Shown here piece after piece: positions 9,097-19,665 of a stretch of DNA of 64,000 bases; position 1 is the first letter of the stretch; each line of letters opens with the position of its first letter. The position numbers and the translations under genes are program-made. This DNA is from Halichondria panicea. Its lineage: Eukaryota > Porifera > Demospongiae > Suberitida > Halichondriidae. Where the stretch lies: NCBI RefSeq assembly GCF_963675165.1, contig NC_087380.1:7264517-7328516 (forward strand), written 5' to 3'. A model generated the notes under the pieces. It saw only the letters and a list, made by a program, of their open reading frames with translations. It ran no database searches and had not been told where the DNA came from.

Positions 9097-11193
9097 TCAG
9101 GCTAGTCTTGGTTCTTTGACTAAAAAGGGTCTTGTTAGGGCCTTGTTAAAACCTCCACCACCGCCGATACGTCTCCTAGTGCTTGTCCTGCCCTTTGCCG
9201 ATCGTGTGAGGCGAAACTTTCTTCGTATAGGGGGAAAGATTTTCGGCCCAAAAAGAACCCCCAGAACTGTCATAGAGCCCACACACATTCCAATCCCAAA
9301 AATAACGTTGCTTGTAGAGAACTCATGTGATAATCTTAGCACCCACCAAAGTGTAATTGTTTGGATCACAATGTACGCTAGAGCGCACATTAGGAGACAT
9401 ATCTTTTTTGTATCTTTGAAATTGTTCCGTTTAATTTTTCGTGTTTTAATAGCCACTATGATCAAGCAGGTCCCAAGTACTCCACTATAGCCATAGGCTA
9501 TAAAGGCCCAAAGAATAATGTTATTCGATTGACACTGCCTCACTAGCATTGTATTTCCATCGCTATTCGTAAAGAACTTGTCTACGGCATTAAGCGTATC
9601 AAGTATAGCCCATATTGTCAGTATCAGAACTTTGATTAGAAGAATCGCTCCACTTAATAACAGCATGACTTTATCAGTCCACAATTTCCCAGTTTTTCCA
9701 TAGAAAGTGAAAACCCTCCAGAGACGTAGCATCTTCATCAATAGAGTAGCAAGCACGATATCTATTCCCAGCGTAATACAATAACCTGTGAAAGTACATC
9801 CAAAGTATTTATTGGCAGTCTTGAAAATTATTCCACTCTCTGTGAAATGGCTGAAGCTTGATGCCAGAGCAAGATATATGCCTGCAAACATGCACAAACT
9901 GATGGAGAAGCTGCTTGCCTTAATCTCTGGTTCCTTACGGTAATATATGAATAGGACCAGCACAATTGTTGTTAGCAAGATGCATAGCACCACCATTGTC
10001 AACAAGAGAGCTGTTGTATGTGGAGCGAATAATTCGTATGGGTATACAGGAACTGGGTAGGCGGTGGGGAGTTCGCCGTTGGTCAAGTTAATTTTGAGCT
10101 CTCGTGTTTTAGCGTAGAAAGAACCGACTTTGTGTGATATGGCTGACTGGATCTGTGTAATGCTGGTCTGTGTTTCACTTGTGTATGGGGTTACTAGGAT
10201 ATTATCAAAGATGTTGGTGGTTAGGTAGTCTTTGATGATGGTGTGTGATGTATTGCCATTGATTGTAGATGTATTCCAAGCCAGCGCTAGCGCCCACAGA
10301 GAAGTTGATATTGTGTTGTACTGTGTTCGATTGCAGGCAATGTCTACTGTTGTCCTGTTAGTTGATTCCTTGCTTAACTGTCTTATGACAATAATGTCCT
10401 CCAAAATATCTGTTTTTGAGCCACATAAATCAGAGAGGGTCTTGTTTTGTAGTGGATGTTCATTGAGTACCACCCACGCATAGTCAGGCCATGTCCATCC
10501 CTTTCTTTGTACAGTACTGAGAAGCTGACATAGTTGGCGTTTAGGTAGCATCACAACGAATATCTTCAGTGAAAACTCTTCTATCCATTGCTGTAGCTCG
10601 TGTGAATTGTTGTAATATTCAAATGATTTTGTGGTGATAGGTATGTCTGAGTGATTACTTAGAGTGACAAATGTCTCTGCTGCTCTAACATAAAACACAT
10701 CACCTCCACTGTAGATAACGCCAACACTGGTCCAGTTTAGAGCTGGTAATAATTGAAGGGCTGTTGAAATATGAGCCTCCAGTGAGGGAAGAAGAGTGAA
10801 CAGATTAGGGTAGTCCTTATCTCGGTCCAACATCATCCCTGCTGGCTCAATGATCTGAATAATTCCTGTGTTCTGAGGCACGGGTAACAAAGAACAAGCA
10901 AATGATTTGTCCACCTGCCCAATCATTCCGATGACTGTGCCTCCGTTAATCTTAGCGTCCCTCAATACCTCGGCAACCTCGACTATAGAGCTGGGGAATT
11001 GACTGGACACAGTCTTCACTTGAAGTGTGTAGCCATTGAGTAGGCTGGAGCAATTGTTGATCTCTTGAGCGGTTGTAGCAGCTGTAACTGCATAGCTGCA
11101 GTTGCTACTAGAGTCGACTAGAATCACTTGGAGCACTTTACTATTAGCCAAGCACACTAAACTGAGGAGTACAAGTACAAGTAGCTGTTTCAT
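9097..11193 (-). CDS. GABA-B-like class C GPCR, copy 5
   Basis: Intact frame of 698 residues from ATG at 11191-11193, used here as the reference for the family. Signal peptide at 1-18. Venus-flytrap domain at about 20-393, with several N-x-S/T sites and a cysteine pair near 257 and 287 that probably closes a loop. TM1 about 394-418, TM2 428-450, TM3 468-488, TM4 510-532, TM5 560-584, TM6 596-618, TM7 628-650. The TM3-side and ECL2 cysteines (YFGC and QCQSNN) fit the usual disulfide. KMLRLWRVF ends TM3 and FGPKIF ends TM7, as in class C receptors. The tail is arginine-rich then poly-Gly. A plasma-membrane receptor role is well supported; the ligand is unknown. Confidence 0.92.
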   Translation of the reverse strand: MKQLLVLVLLSLVCLANSKVLQVILVDSSSNCSYAVTAATTAQEINNCSSLLNGYTLQVKTVSSQFPSSIVEVAEVLRDAKINGGTVIGMIGQVDKSFACSLLPVPQNTGIIQIIEPAGMMLDRDKDYPNLFTLLPSLEAHISTALQLLPALNWTSVGVIYSGGDVFYVRAAETFVTLSNHSDIPITTKSFEYYNNSHELQQWIEEFSLKIFVVMLPKRQLCQLLSTVQRKGWTWPDYAWVVLNEHPLQNKTLSDLCGSKTDILEDIIVIRQLSKESTNRTTVDIACNRTQYNTISTSLWALALAWNTSTINGNTSHTIIKDYLTTNIFDNILVTPYTSETQTSITQIQSAISHKVGSFYAKTRELKINLTNGELPTAYPVPVYPYELFAPHTTALLLTMVVLCILLTTIVLVLFIYYRKEPEIKASSFSISLCMFAGIYLALASSFSHFTESGIIFKTANKYFGCTFTGYCITLGIDIVLATLLMKMLRLWRVFTFYGKTGKLWTDKVMLLLSGAILLIKVLILTIWAILDTLNAVDKFFTNSDGNTMLVRQCQSNNIILWAFIAYGYSGVLGTCLIIVAIKTRKIKRNNFKDTKKICLLMCALAYIVIQTITLWWVLRLSHEFSTSNVIFGIGMCVGSMTVLGVLFGPKIFPPIRRKFRLTRSAKGRTSTRRRIGGGGGFNKALTRPFLVKEPRLA

Positions 11194-11420
11194 GATCAAA
11201 CTCTTATAAGTACTCTGAAACTGATAGGCTTACATGTAGCTGATCTATGGTATCATGAGTGCATGAATCCTGATAGTATATATACACTGTAAAAAATATA
11301 TTGAAAGTGTGTATACAAGTTTCTGTGCAAGCAGACACATGCAATTTCACAACTGTGTTACAATATACTGTTGTATACATGTATGTAATAGTTGAACCAT
11401 GGTACGCTGTCAGATAGCTT
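11194..11420 (-). promoter_or_regulatory. Conserved 5' flank of GPCR copy 5
   Basis: A shorter version of the upstream block of copy 1. Minus-strand ATTGCATGTGTCTGCTTG and CTTGTATACACACTTTC are present, but the segment with the putative 3' splice site is deleted. This internal deletion may affect expression. Confidence 0.35.
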
Positions 11421-11746
11421 TTACTGTGAAACACCAATTGATTAGAAGCCGTTACTACAACCATTTACAACTGAGTAGTAGTCAACACTCTGCCGTGCAA
11501 TGCACTGTGTAGGTGTGCTTGCACTTGACAAATCACATTTATGCAACTTCAACACCCGCACGTTTTTGTGCTTTCCACAATTTTTGTTACTCTATAGTTT
11601 TCTAAAAAGATGGTTCTTAAAGGGTGGAGGAGGGCTTCAGGCTGACCACAGCCATGTACGGGTATATGAATGTACACACCTGGTCCACAGCCATGTATGG
11701 GTATATGAATGTACACACCTGGTCCACAGCCATGTACCATAAGCAT

Positions 11747-11924
11747 CAATTGTAAAGCTGAGGAAATCTGAAAAGATCAAAGGATACCTGTACTTGTACT
11801 TGTACCATGATGTGCTCTGACACTAAGGGATATCCATTGTAACTCTCGGGATACTCTAGGGTACAAATACCATGTACCCTTCCAGGTGTGTACATGATGG
11901 AAGATTTCCTCAGCTTTACAATTG
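11747..11924. mobile_element. Small inverted-repeat element (CAATTGTAAAGC family)
   Basis: The best-preserved copy of the family. The ends match CAATTGTAAAGCTGAGGAAA in inverted orientation over more than 20 bp around a 130-bp non-coding core. Just outside it, at 11640-11735, a 45-bp GTACGGGTATATGAATGTACAC-type unit is duplicated in tandem. Confidence 0.55.
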
Positions 11925-12225
11925 AACTATTAATTTTATGCTTATATACTATAGGACCTTACTTTTGAAGACCCTCTGGGCTACCGCTAGTAACCTTGAT
12001 GATTGTATATTGTGCTTAATAGTTATAGTTATGTAGATCAAATATTATAATACGACATACGTTATTGTATAGAAATTGTATAGTTTGTAACTAATGAGCA
12101 CAAAAAGTATCGCGGGTGCTAACACCTCGGTGTTGTGAAGCTATAGCATACATGCAGTATAACCATAATTATTAACAACTAACTATAGAAACTTTTACTT
12201 GCACTTCATTTGTCATTGAGCAGCT

Positions 12226-12228
<3 letters not shown>

Positions 12229-12308
<80 letters not shown>
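12229..12308. repeat. (CA)n microsatellite
   Basis: About 80 bp of near-pure CA dinucleotide, 135 bp beyond the 3' end of GPCR copy 6. The 45 bp before it (12184-12228) recur inverted at about 18670-18715, so this spot is a rearrangement edge. The rest of 11925-12443 shows array flank sequence and no gene. Confidence 0.9.
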
Positions 12309-12310
<2 letters not shown>

Positions 12311-12443
12311 TCGTATCCTTCGCTGCGCATGCGCAATCGAGGCATAATACATACATACGTACTGATCTAAGACAGTTACTGTAGAGCAACTGTACAGCTA
12401 GCTATGTTAGGGAAGTTCTAAGTATAATGTCTGTCTGTGTATC

Positions 12444-13330
12444 TTAGGCTGGTCTTTGTTCTTCGACTAACAAGGGTCTTGTTAGGGCCTTGTTAAAACC
12501 ACCACCACCACCGATACCTCTCCTTGTGCTTGTCTTGCCCTTTGCCGCTCGTGTGGGGCGAAACTTTCTTTGTATGGGGGGAAATATTTTTGGCACAAAA
12601 AGAACCCCCAGAGCTGTCATAGAACCCATGCATAGTCCAATCCCGGAAATAATTTTGCTTGTAGAGAAGTCATGTGATAATCTTAGCACCCACCAAAGGG
12701 TACCTGTTTGGATCACAATGTACGCTAGAGCGCACATTAGGAGGCATATCTTTTTCGTATCTTTGAAATCGTTTCGTTTAATTTTCCGTGTTTTAATAGC
12801 CACTATGATCAAGCAGGTCCCAAGTACTCCACTATAGCCATAAGCTAGAAAGGCCCAAAGAAGGCTGTTATTCGATTGACACTGCCTCCCTAGTACTGTA
12901 TTTCCATCGCTATACGTAAAGAACTTGTCTACGGCATTAAGCGTATCAAGTATAGCCCATGCATATTGTCAGTATCAGAACTTTGATTAGAAGAATCGCT
13001 CCACTTGTTCTGAGGCACGGGTAACAAAGAGTGAGCAAATGATTTGTCCACCTGCCCACTCATTCCGATGACAGTGCCTCCGTTAACCTTAGCGTCCCTC
13101 AATACCTCGGCAACCTCGACTACAGAGCTAGGGAATTGACTGGACACAGTCTTCACTTGAAGTGTGTAGCCATTGAGTAGGCTGGGGCAATTGTTGATCT
13201 CTTGAGCGGTTGTAGCAGCTGTAACTGCATAGCTGTAGTTGCTACTAGAGTCGACTAGAATCACTTGGAGCACTTTACTATTAGCCAAGCACACTAAACT
13301 CAGGAGTACAAGTACAAGTAGCTGTTTCAT
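12444..13330 (-). pseudogene. GPCR copy 6 with large internal deletion
   Basis: The N-terminal 110 residues (signal peptide to LLPVPQN) are joined out of frame to sequence that normally encodes TM4 (SGAILLIK). About 1.2 kb is missing, covering most of the ligand-binding domain and TM1-TM3. The junction is near 13003-13010. A 4-base insertion (CATGCAT) follows near 12958. TM5 to the C-terminal tail (12444-12900) is otherwise well conserved. The predicted product from the ATG at 13328-13330 ends soon after the junction at 12929. It is non-functional as a receptor. Confidence 0.88.
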
Positions 13331-13587
13331 GATCAAACGCTTACATATATAATATATACATGTACGAGATGATATAGTTATCTGAAATAAGAGATAGGCT
13401 TAGCTCATCTTGTGGTGATAATTATAATGGTACTTTGTGGTATGTCAACCGTATGATATAGGCTTAGTTTTTTTCGTATTTGAAGTGTTGATGCTGTTTT
13501 GTGTTTCTGTGGTGACAAAAATAAATTGAAAGTTTGTATGCAAGTCTCTGTACAAGCCGACACATGCATTCACATTACTGTATTACA
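13331..13587 (-). promoter_or_regulatory. 5' flank of GPCR copy 6
   Basis: This retains the conserved upstream block of the array, including the pyrimidine run plus CAG-like step and the CAGAGACTTGCATACAAAC motif on the minus strand. It is interrupted at 13588 by a small transposon. Confidence 0.4.
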
Positions 13588-13719
13588 TCAGAGAAGGTCC
13601 GACATGCGTGCAAAAGTCACTACAAGTTCAGTGCATTAATGTCATTGCGGTCATGTGATAGCGTTCAGGCCAATACACCAGCTTGTGTAGTGATTCGTGC
13701 ACGCATGTCGGACCTTCTG
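13588..13719. mobile_element. hAT-like MITE with 8-bp target duplication
   Basis: A 132-bp element with imperfect inverted ends of about 35 bp (AGAAGGTCCGACATGCGTGC at the left, its inverse at the right). It is flanked by GTATTACA (13580-13587) and GTGTTACA (13720-13727), an 8-bp duplication with one mismatch. The paralogous 5' flank of copy 1 shows the empty site (ACTGTGTTACAATGTACTG), which supports insertion after duplication. An 8-bp duplication fits the hAT group. No transposase is encoded. Confidence 0.75.
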
Positions 13720-13855
13720 GTGTTACAGTGCATGTACTGTTGTGCATGTACATGTACCCTTTCTTTTCTTCAGCTTTACAATTAAAGTATTTGTACCAGA
13801 TTGCTCTTTACTGCAACTACATGCATGCTTATAATGCATAATGTCCCTACTACAG

Positions 13856-15889
13856 GTCCAATTTCCCCCCCATCTCCAACACGGCCCTGACTACAGACTG
13901 TGGGTGGGGCTGTATGGTACGCAGTGGACAAATGGTCCTAGCTACGGCCCTCAACAGACACATGTTGGGCAGGGACTGGAGGCTGCCCACCTCCTCTGAC
14001 AAAGACAAGGATATCCACGCCAAGGTGGGTGGCTGGAGCGTGGAGTGATATGTAAAATGAAATTGAATGACTGAATTCACTATCAAAATGTGTTCAAAAA
14101 TATAAATGTGGTGGACTGGTTGTGCAGCTGCATGTGTGTTTGTGTTCTTAGTACACTGGACACACTGTGTACACACTGTACTGCATATAAGTACCTCCCT
14201 CCCTCTCCAGGTGATGTCATGGTTTGCTGACTGCCCCAGTCCTCAAGCACCATTCTCCATGCACGCACTCATGGACCAAGCTGTTCGTCATGACAACCAT
14301 CCTGGCGACTGGTTTGGACCCTCACAAGTCTCTGTTATAATGAGGTATGGGTTTACACAGTACACCAACTATACTAACTGACATTGACCCAATTTTACTA
14401 ATTTAAGATTTGTTGAAAGCTTAGAAATCTACCTTTCAAATGATGCAAATTTTGGTTGGGGCCATAATTTGGCATTTTTCACCCGGACCATGGTATTGGG
14501 CTGAAATTAGCAAAATCTCCCAACATGAATATTGATGGTGACACCATTTGAAAGAATCGCTTTCAAAAAATCATTGTTGATTATACTGTTAATGGATCAA
14601 GTTATGGCAGCTGTGAAAGAGTTTTCGAACCATTGATATAACGGGGGGAGGGATTGTAGTTGAACATCTTTCAATAGCCATAAGTTTAGTATCATAAAGT
14701 ACTAGTCCCATAGTGTCGTACATGCATGGGCACATGCATGGGCACATGCATGCGGATATGTAACATGCACGCACATAATTATATACACGTTCTAATGAAT
14801 TATAAACAGTACATGTGCTTTATGGTGATATTTTTGCTTGTTTTCATGCATGCAGGGAGTGTATGAAAGTTGCCAAGACAGCTATTCCTGATCTGAAGAA
14901 CGTGCAGGTGTATGTTGCTTACGACTGCACAGGTGAATCACTCACACCCACCCACCCACCATTATTATAATATGGGATATCTTATACTGTTAGAAATCAA
15001 ATGCATCAGCTATAATTATAATTACAGAGAAAATTATACTGTACTGCTGACTCTTAGAGAGATTAAATACATATACCTCAGTTACTACCTCACCTGCACA
15101 AATATTTTTAATCATCATTACTCTTGTTACTCGAATAAGTTTCCGTCCTCAGTGTATGTGAAGGATGTGCTTCAGCTCTTCCATGACCAGTATGATGAGG
15201 CCCTAGTGTTGCTGGTCCCAGTACGACTGGGCAGTGAGACCCTGAACTCCATCTACATCCCGTGCATACAAGGGCTGCTCTCACTCGACTGCTGTGTGGG
15301 GATCATAGGAGGACGACCCAAACACTCTGTCTACTTCATTGGCTTTCAAGGTGGGTCTGCATGTCTTCCATCATGTGTACATTTCAGTTATACTATATCG
15401 GACATTAGTTGTTGAATTTGTGGCTTGTGTTTGAAAAATCCAATTTTAAAATGAAACCATTCATTCTGTATAGCTATCACATGATACATGTATGAATATA
15501 ATTTTTGCATTCAAAATCACAAAGGCTTATAAAAAATTATATAACTCACGTTCTTTTTTGCCAAAAATCGGCCCGATCAAAGTTATGACGTTTTAAATAT
15601 GTAGCTATTACGTGCTGCCTGAACTCTTTAGCATACATTGTATAATCTCTTACCTCCCTCCCCCTCAGATGACAAGCTGATTCATCTCGACCCTCACTAC
15701 TGCCAATCTGCACAGATCCTGGAGGATGGCGACGACCCCTGTCAGTTTGATACCAAGGTAACCAACACTCTATACAAGTATACTGATGATCACTAGCTAC
15801 TCTTCATACTCACTTCATTACTCAGTTTTTCTCTCCCTCTCCTCCCACACACACACACACACACACACATACCCACACACACCCACATA

Positions 15890-15930
<41 letters not shown>

Positions 15931-16815
15931 TTACCACTGCCCCACCCCCCGTAAAATATTGGCCAATAAAATGGACCCTTCCTGCACTATTGGGTTTTAC
16001 TGTAAAGGGCTGGCAGAGTTCCATGCTCTGAGAGAAGAGGCAGAGAAAGTGCTTGCTCCTCCAAAGCAGAAAGGTGTGTGCCATTAAGGGTTGCAATCAC
16101 TACGTACAGCACTGTGTGTACAGTGCAAAGGTAAGCTTGAGGGCCATCGTGTATATTGTTAACTGGAGCATGGTTTTGTACACTTAGAAAACTTCTCCGT
16201 CAACAGTCAAATTTATGTATGCCTATATATACACAAACTGTGTTTCTGTATCTTTGTGCTAGCTGTTACAATGTCACATGACCTCCTTTGCATGCACCGA
16301 CCATACCTTTCTTATAGATACAGATATGTAATCTCTACAGCTCATGTGCATGCAGTACCATGAATTAACCCTCCCACCCACACACCCACACACACACACA
16401 CCCAAACACACGTACAGGTGTGTACCCTTTCTTCACATTCATGGACAAAAGCATCGGGGAGACCATCGACACATCTGTTGACATGCAGCTGGGCTCTCTC
16501 TCGGGCAACGACCTGTTACTACATGCTGACGATTTTGACAACCTCGAATTTCATTCCGCTTCAGATGACGAGGATTTTGTGGTGGTGGATTGCAAGGCTC
16601 CAACGCAGCGGAGTTTTAGTGATCCCGGATCAACTGTTAATAGTACCACTCGTGTAGTGCCTGAAACCAGTCGAACACTGTCGGAAATTAACACACCATC
16701 GAGGGACGATTCAAGCGAACCTATAGACACTATAGCTAACGAGGAACTAGACAATTTTACTGACGTTTCAGGTCATACTATAATGAGTGAATTTGAAGAT
16801 TTGTCTAACGTTTGA
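13856..16815 (+). CDS. ATG4: ATG4C/D-type autophagy cysteine protease (5' exons not found)
   Basis: Seven exons at 13856-14024, 14211-14344, 14856-14932, 15153-15350, 15669-15757, 15929-16073 and 16418-16815 join in phase at GT-AG sites. The product processes and delipidates ATG8/LC3-family proteins in the cytosol. The catalytic Cys lies in [15 protein letters not shown], and the Asp and His in [22 protein letters not shown] and [10 protein letters not shown] are family blocks. The acidic C-terminal DDEDFVVVD fits an LC3-interacting motif (F-x-x-V), as in vertebrate ATG4C/D. Exon 1 of this model begins just before the catalytic Cys, so an N-terminal 60-100 residues are missing. Upstream is only GPCR array, so either the first exons lie far away beyond the array or this locus is itself 5'-truncated. 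Exon phases and all catalytic residues are intact. Confidence 0.88.
15847..15928. repeat. (CA)n microsatellite at an ATG4 intron end
   Basis: An interrupted CA repeat that runs up to the AG acceptor at 15927-15928, replacing the usual pyrimidine tract. A smaller CA run precedes the next acceptor at about 16379-16408. Confidence 0.85.
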
Positions 16816-17030
16816 TTTGTTATTTGTTTTTAGTGGCTGCATGCATGTGTGTCTGATTGTTGTTGTACCCACATTAAATTTTTACTCGCATGTCTTTCTA
16901 AAATGTTTTGGTTAATTGCAATTATTTACCGTCAAACAAAACAAACCATGCATGCCTCCAGGTCATTATGCCTCGGTTGCGAATGCCCAAGCAAGGTATA
17001 CGGTAGTGTGTTTGTGTGTCTGTGTGTGTG
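16816..17030. other. 3' flank of ATG4
   Basis: Probable 3' UTR and flank. Its stretch around 16920-16980 (TACCGTCAAACAA, then CATGCCTCCAGGTCATTATGC) resembles 34400-34460 at the far end of the array. Confidence 0.4.
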
Positions 17031-18576
17031 CATAGATAGTAGAGGAAGGGGATTGTGAACGAGATCACGTGAACTCAATTTCATGGACTGTCCGTGTTAG
17101 ACGGAAGCATTAGCGGAATGGCCGGAAGTAGACAGGAAGTATATAGATCTGTGTTGCTGGGTATGGTTGCAGCCTCCTCTGTGGGCCCTCCTGCTAGTGA
17201 AGACATATCAAGGAAGTAGGGACTCTGAGCTATGTGTGTATGCAAGCTTTTAGTTTTGAAATTCTTTTTTTTGTAGGTTCTTTCTACTCTGGAAATGTGT
17301 CCATGCTCTACAATTATACAATATAAAATATCCATGACAACTCATCATCAGATTCTATATAACATTATTATGAACTGCAGACAAGCCATGACATTGTAAA
17401 GATACACGTACATTATGAACGATATGAGTCAGAATGTGTTGTCAGAGTCCGGTCTTCTGCGTTTGGGTAACGGTTCGTGAACAATTTTTTGACAGAACTT
17501 ACCTGATCAACTATATAATAAGTGTAGAAGAGTAATGCTTTCACAAATCTAATTAAACATTTAAGGCCAGGATTTTCATCACAAAAGTTCAGGGAATCGA
17601 TGTATCTCAATCAAAATAGCACAGCACGCTGGTAACTTAGGTTGAAAGAACTGGAGTGATGAGGAGAGAGGGGGTGTAAGGGTATATTCAGAACGTACTG
17701 ACAAATTCCAAATGAGCTGGCACTGAACACACGAGGTGACGATGACATCAACTCTTGGCAGCTTGACAATGGTGAGCACGTTCTTGACGGCAATTAGTTC
17801 AACACTGACTTGGCAACCAAGAAGTGGAGAGATTCAAGAGTTGCTGGTCGACTCAGGTAAAGGCTGATGAGAGCAGACGGGGGATGTCTGCTGCTTCTTG
17901 CTTTTCTTTTGCTGAAAAAAACGCAATTTCTGACTTCCCATGCCCATTGTTTACAATCACACCTGTGTGGGAAAAGAGCAACATGACATTTTCACACTTT
18001 TTCATTGAGGAAAAATTCTTCTTTCGAGTTAGTACAGCTACTATGTAATAGCTATTCTCATAGAGTAAAGCTAAAAGAATCAGAAAATTCACACTAAAAC
18101 TTTCAATTGTGAACAGTCAGATCAGGACACCCCACACAAAGAAGGCGCCCCATTCGACTTATTTCACAACACTGGAGAACAACAAAAAGCTTACATATCA
18201 AAAAAAGGGGCTATCCTGTTAAAGCTCAAGTCAAGGAAACAGCCAATATGCTTACTAGCTTCTAAAAGTGTATCAGAAACTAGATTCTCCCCAAACAGTG
18301 CTGAAAACAGGTAAATGGTGAGTCATAGCTAACTTGTAGCTCAACAGGTATATCTTATTACTTAAAACGCTCAAAATATTGTTAGTATAGATTACTACTG
18401 ACATTAAAGCTCTTAGATAGTCGTTTCTTACCTTTAGAACCGAGTAAAACTCTGAAAAGTCTTTAGCCCGCTCAAAATTAGTCAATTCGCGGTCTAACGC
18501 GGATAGACCTCAGCTCTCATGTATGATCTATAGCGCACGTGATCTCGTTCACAATCCCCTTCCTCTACTATCTATG
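17031..18576. mobile_element. 1.55-kb element with perfect 41-bp terminal inverted repeats
   Basis: The 41 bp at 17031-17071 (CATAGATAGTAGAGGAAGGG start, ATCACGTG end) are an exact inverse of 18536-18576. GTGTGTG runs flank both sides, so a target duplication of about 8 bp is possible but not provable in low-complexity DNA. The interior has no recognisable transposase. Two splice-like pieces are visible. On the plus strand, ATG at 17118 reads MAGSRQEVYRSV and on for 33 codons, ending at an AAGTAGG sequence. On the minus strand, exon-like segments at 18431-18506 and about 18190-18298 have GTAAG and TTTTCAG borders. It could be a non-autonomous DNA transposon or one carrying captured gene pieces. 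Confidence 0.65.
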
Positions 18577-18610
18577 GTGTGTGTCTGTCTGTGTGTGTAG
18601 ACTGTTTCAG

Positions 18611-18668
18611 TAGCCTTGATTCAAGGCCGATTAAAATACGTATTTTAATCGGCCTGGAATCGAGGCTA
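18611..18668. mobile_element. 58-bp palindromic element with 9-bp target duplication
   Basis: An almost perfect hairpin with outer bases TAGCCT and AGGCTA, centred on TTAAAATACGTATTTTAA. It is flanked on both sides by CTGTTTCAG (18602-18610 and 18669-18677). Related hairpins lie at 42500-42545 and 52598-52643. The size and symmetry suggest a minimal MITE mobilised in trans. Confidence 0.75.
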
Positions 18669-18677
18669 CTGTTTCAG

Positions 18678-19229
18678 CTGCTCAAGGATCAATGAAGTGC
18701 AAGTAAGAGTTTCTATAGGCTTCTAGTCATGTTTTCTTGGCTTGGTATTTGTGGATTTGCAAAATAAAGCTTCGTTCTCGAGTTATGCCTAGTTTTGCTT
18801 ACTTGGAATGCCATTGCAGCCTTTTCAGAAGAGTCCATAGCAAAACTTGTTCACCGAGTGTTGCTACTCTACGTAGTAGTTAACTCTGCACCAGAACGCT
18901 AGCTATTGGTACCTGCAAGAGTGAGAAGAGAGCTGCAGGGCTCTGCTGACTTGCAGCCATTAATTTTAGACTTGAACTTTTGGCATTTATCGTTTTAACA
19001 ACGATTATCGTCGATCATTACCCACTCTTTGAGTTTCCCTGCGATTCTGGATTCTGCATGCAGCAAAATTAATCATGATAATTATAATCAATGTGTGTAT
19101 AAAAGCTAGCTATTAGTAGCTTTATGTTATGTAGCTTTGGCACCTCCACCGAGGCATCAGCACCCGCGGTGCTTTCATTGTATATGGGGGATAGTTCAAA
19201 AACTGATTCAACATAATTTAGCATTTATG
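18678..19229. other. Intergenic, no gene seen
   Basis: Unique-looking AT-rich sequence with a 45-bp stretch (about 18670-18715) inverted relative to 12184-12228. I see no coding exon with splice sites or homology. Confidence 0.4.
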
Positions 19230-19665
19230 GTTGTCATGAAAAACAGCTTGGTCCATGAGTGCGTGCACTTGAGGACTGGGGCAGTCAGCAAACCATGACA
19301 TCACCTGAAGAGGGAGGGGGAGGGTACTTATACCATGTGCATGTGTACAGTGTCTATATAATTATATAATTATACTCAAACTATAACAACACACAAACAG
19401 ACAGCTGATACATGCACTACACACAACCACCCACAACCACAACCACCATATTGATACTCTTGAACACATTTTGATAGCGCATCAATTTCAGTTTCCATAT
19501 CACTCCATGCTCCTGCCACCCACCTTGGCGTGGATATCTAGTCCCTGCCCAACATGTGTCTGTTGAGGGCCATAGCTAGGACCATTTGTCCACTGCGTAC
19601 CATACAGCCCCACCCAAAGTCTGTAGTCAGGGCCGTGTTGGAGATGGGGGGGGGGTAAATTGGAC
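19230..19665 (-). pseudogene. ATG4 exon 1/exon 2 fragment, inverted copy A
   Basis: Minus-strand copies of two ATG4 exons from 13856-14344. Part of the WFADCPSP exon (19230-19312) has a 13-bp deletion, and most of the catalytic-Cys exon (about 19525-19665) has an internal deletion removing the STSSDKD-side bases. The intron between them is also recognisable. Frame and splice sites are damaged, so it is not functional. Confidence 0.8.

Noticed and set aside
14106-14381. 91-codon plus-strand frame as a separate gene
   Set aside because: It contains ATG4 exon 14211-14344 read through flanking intron; homology and splice sites define the true exon.
17413-17800. Minus-strand frames within the 41-bp inverted-repeat element as a transposase
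   Set aside because: They are short, overlapping and without DDE/DDD spacing or homology I recognise. The element is listed without a coding call.
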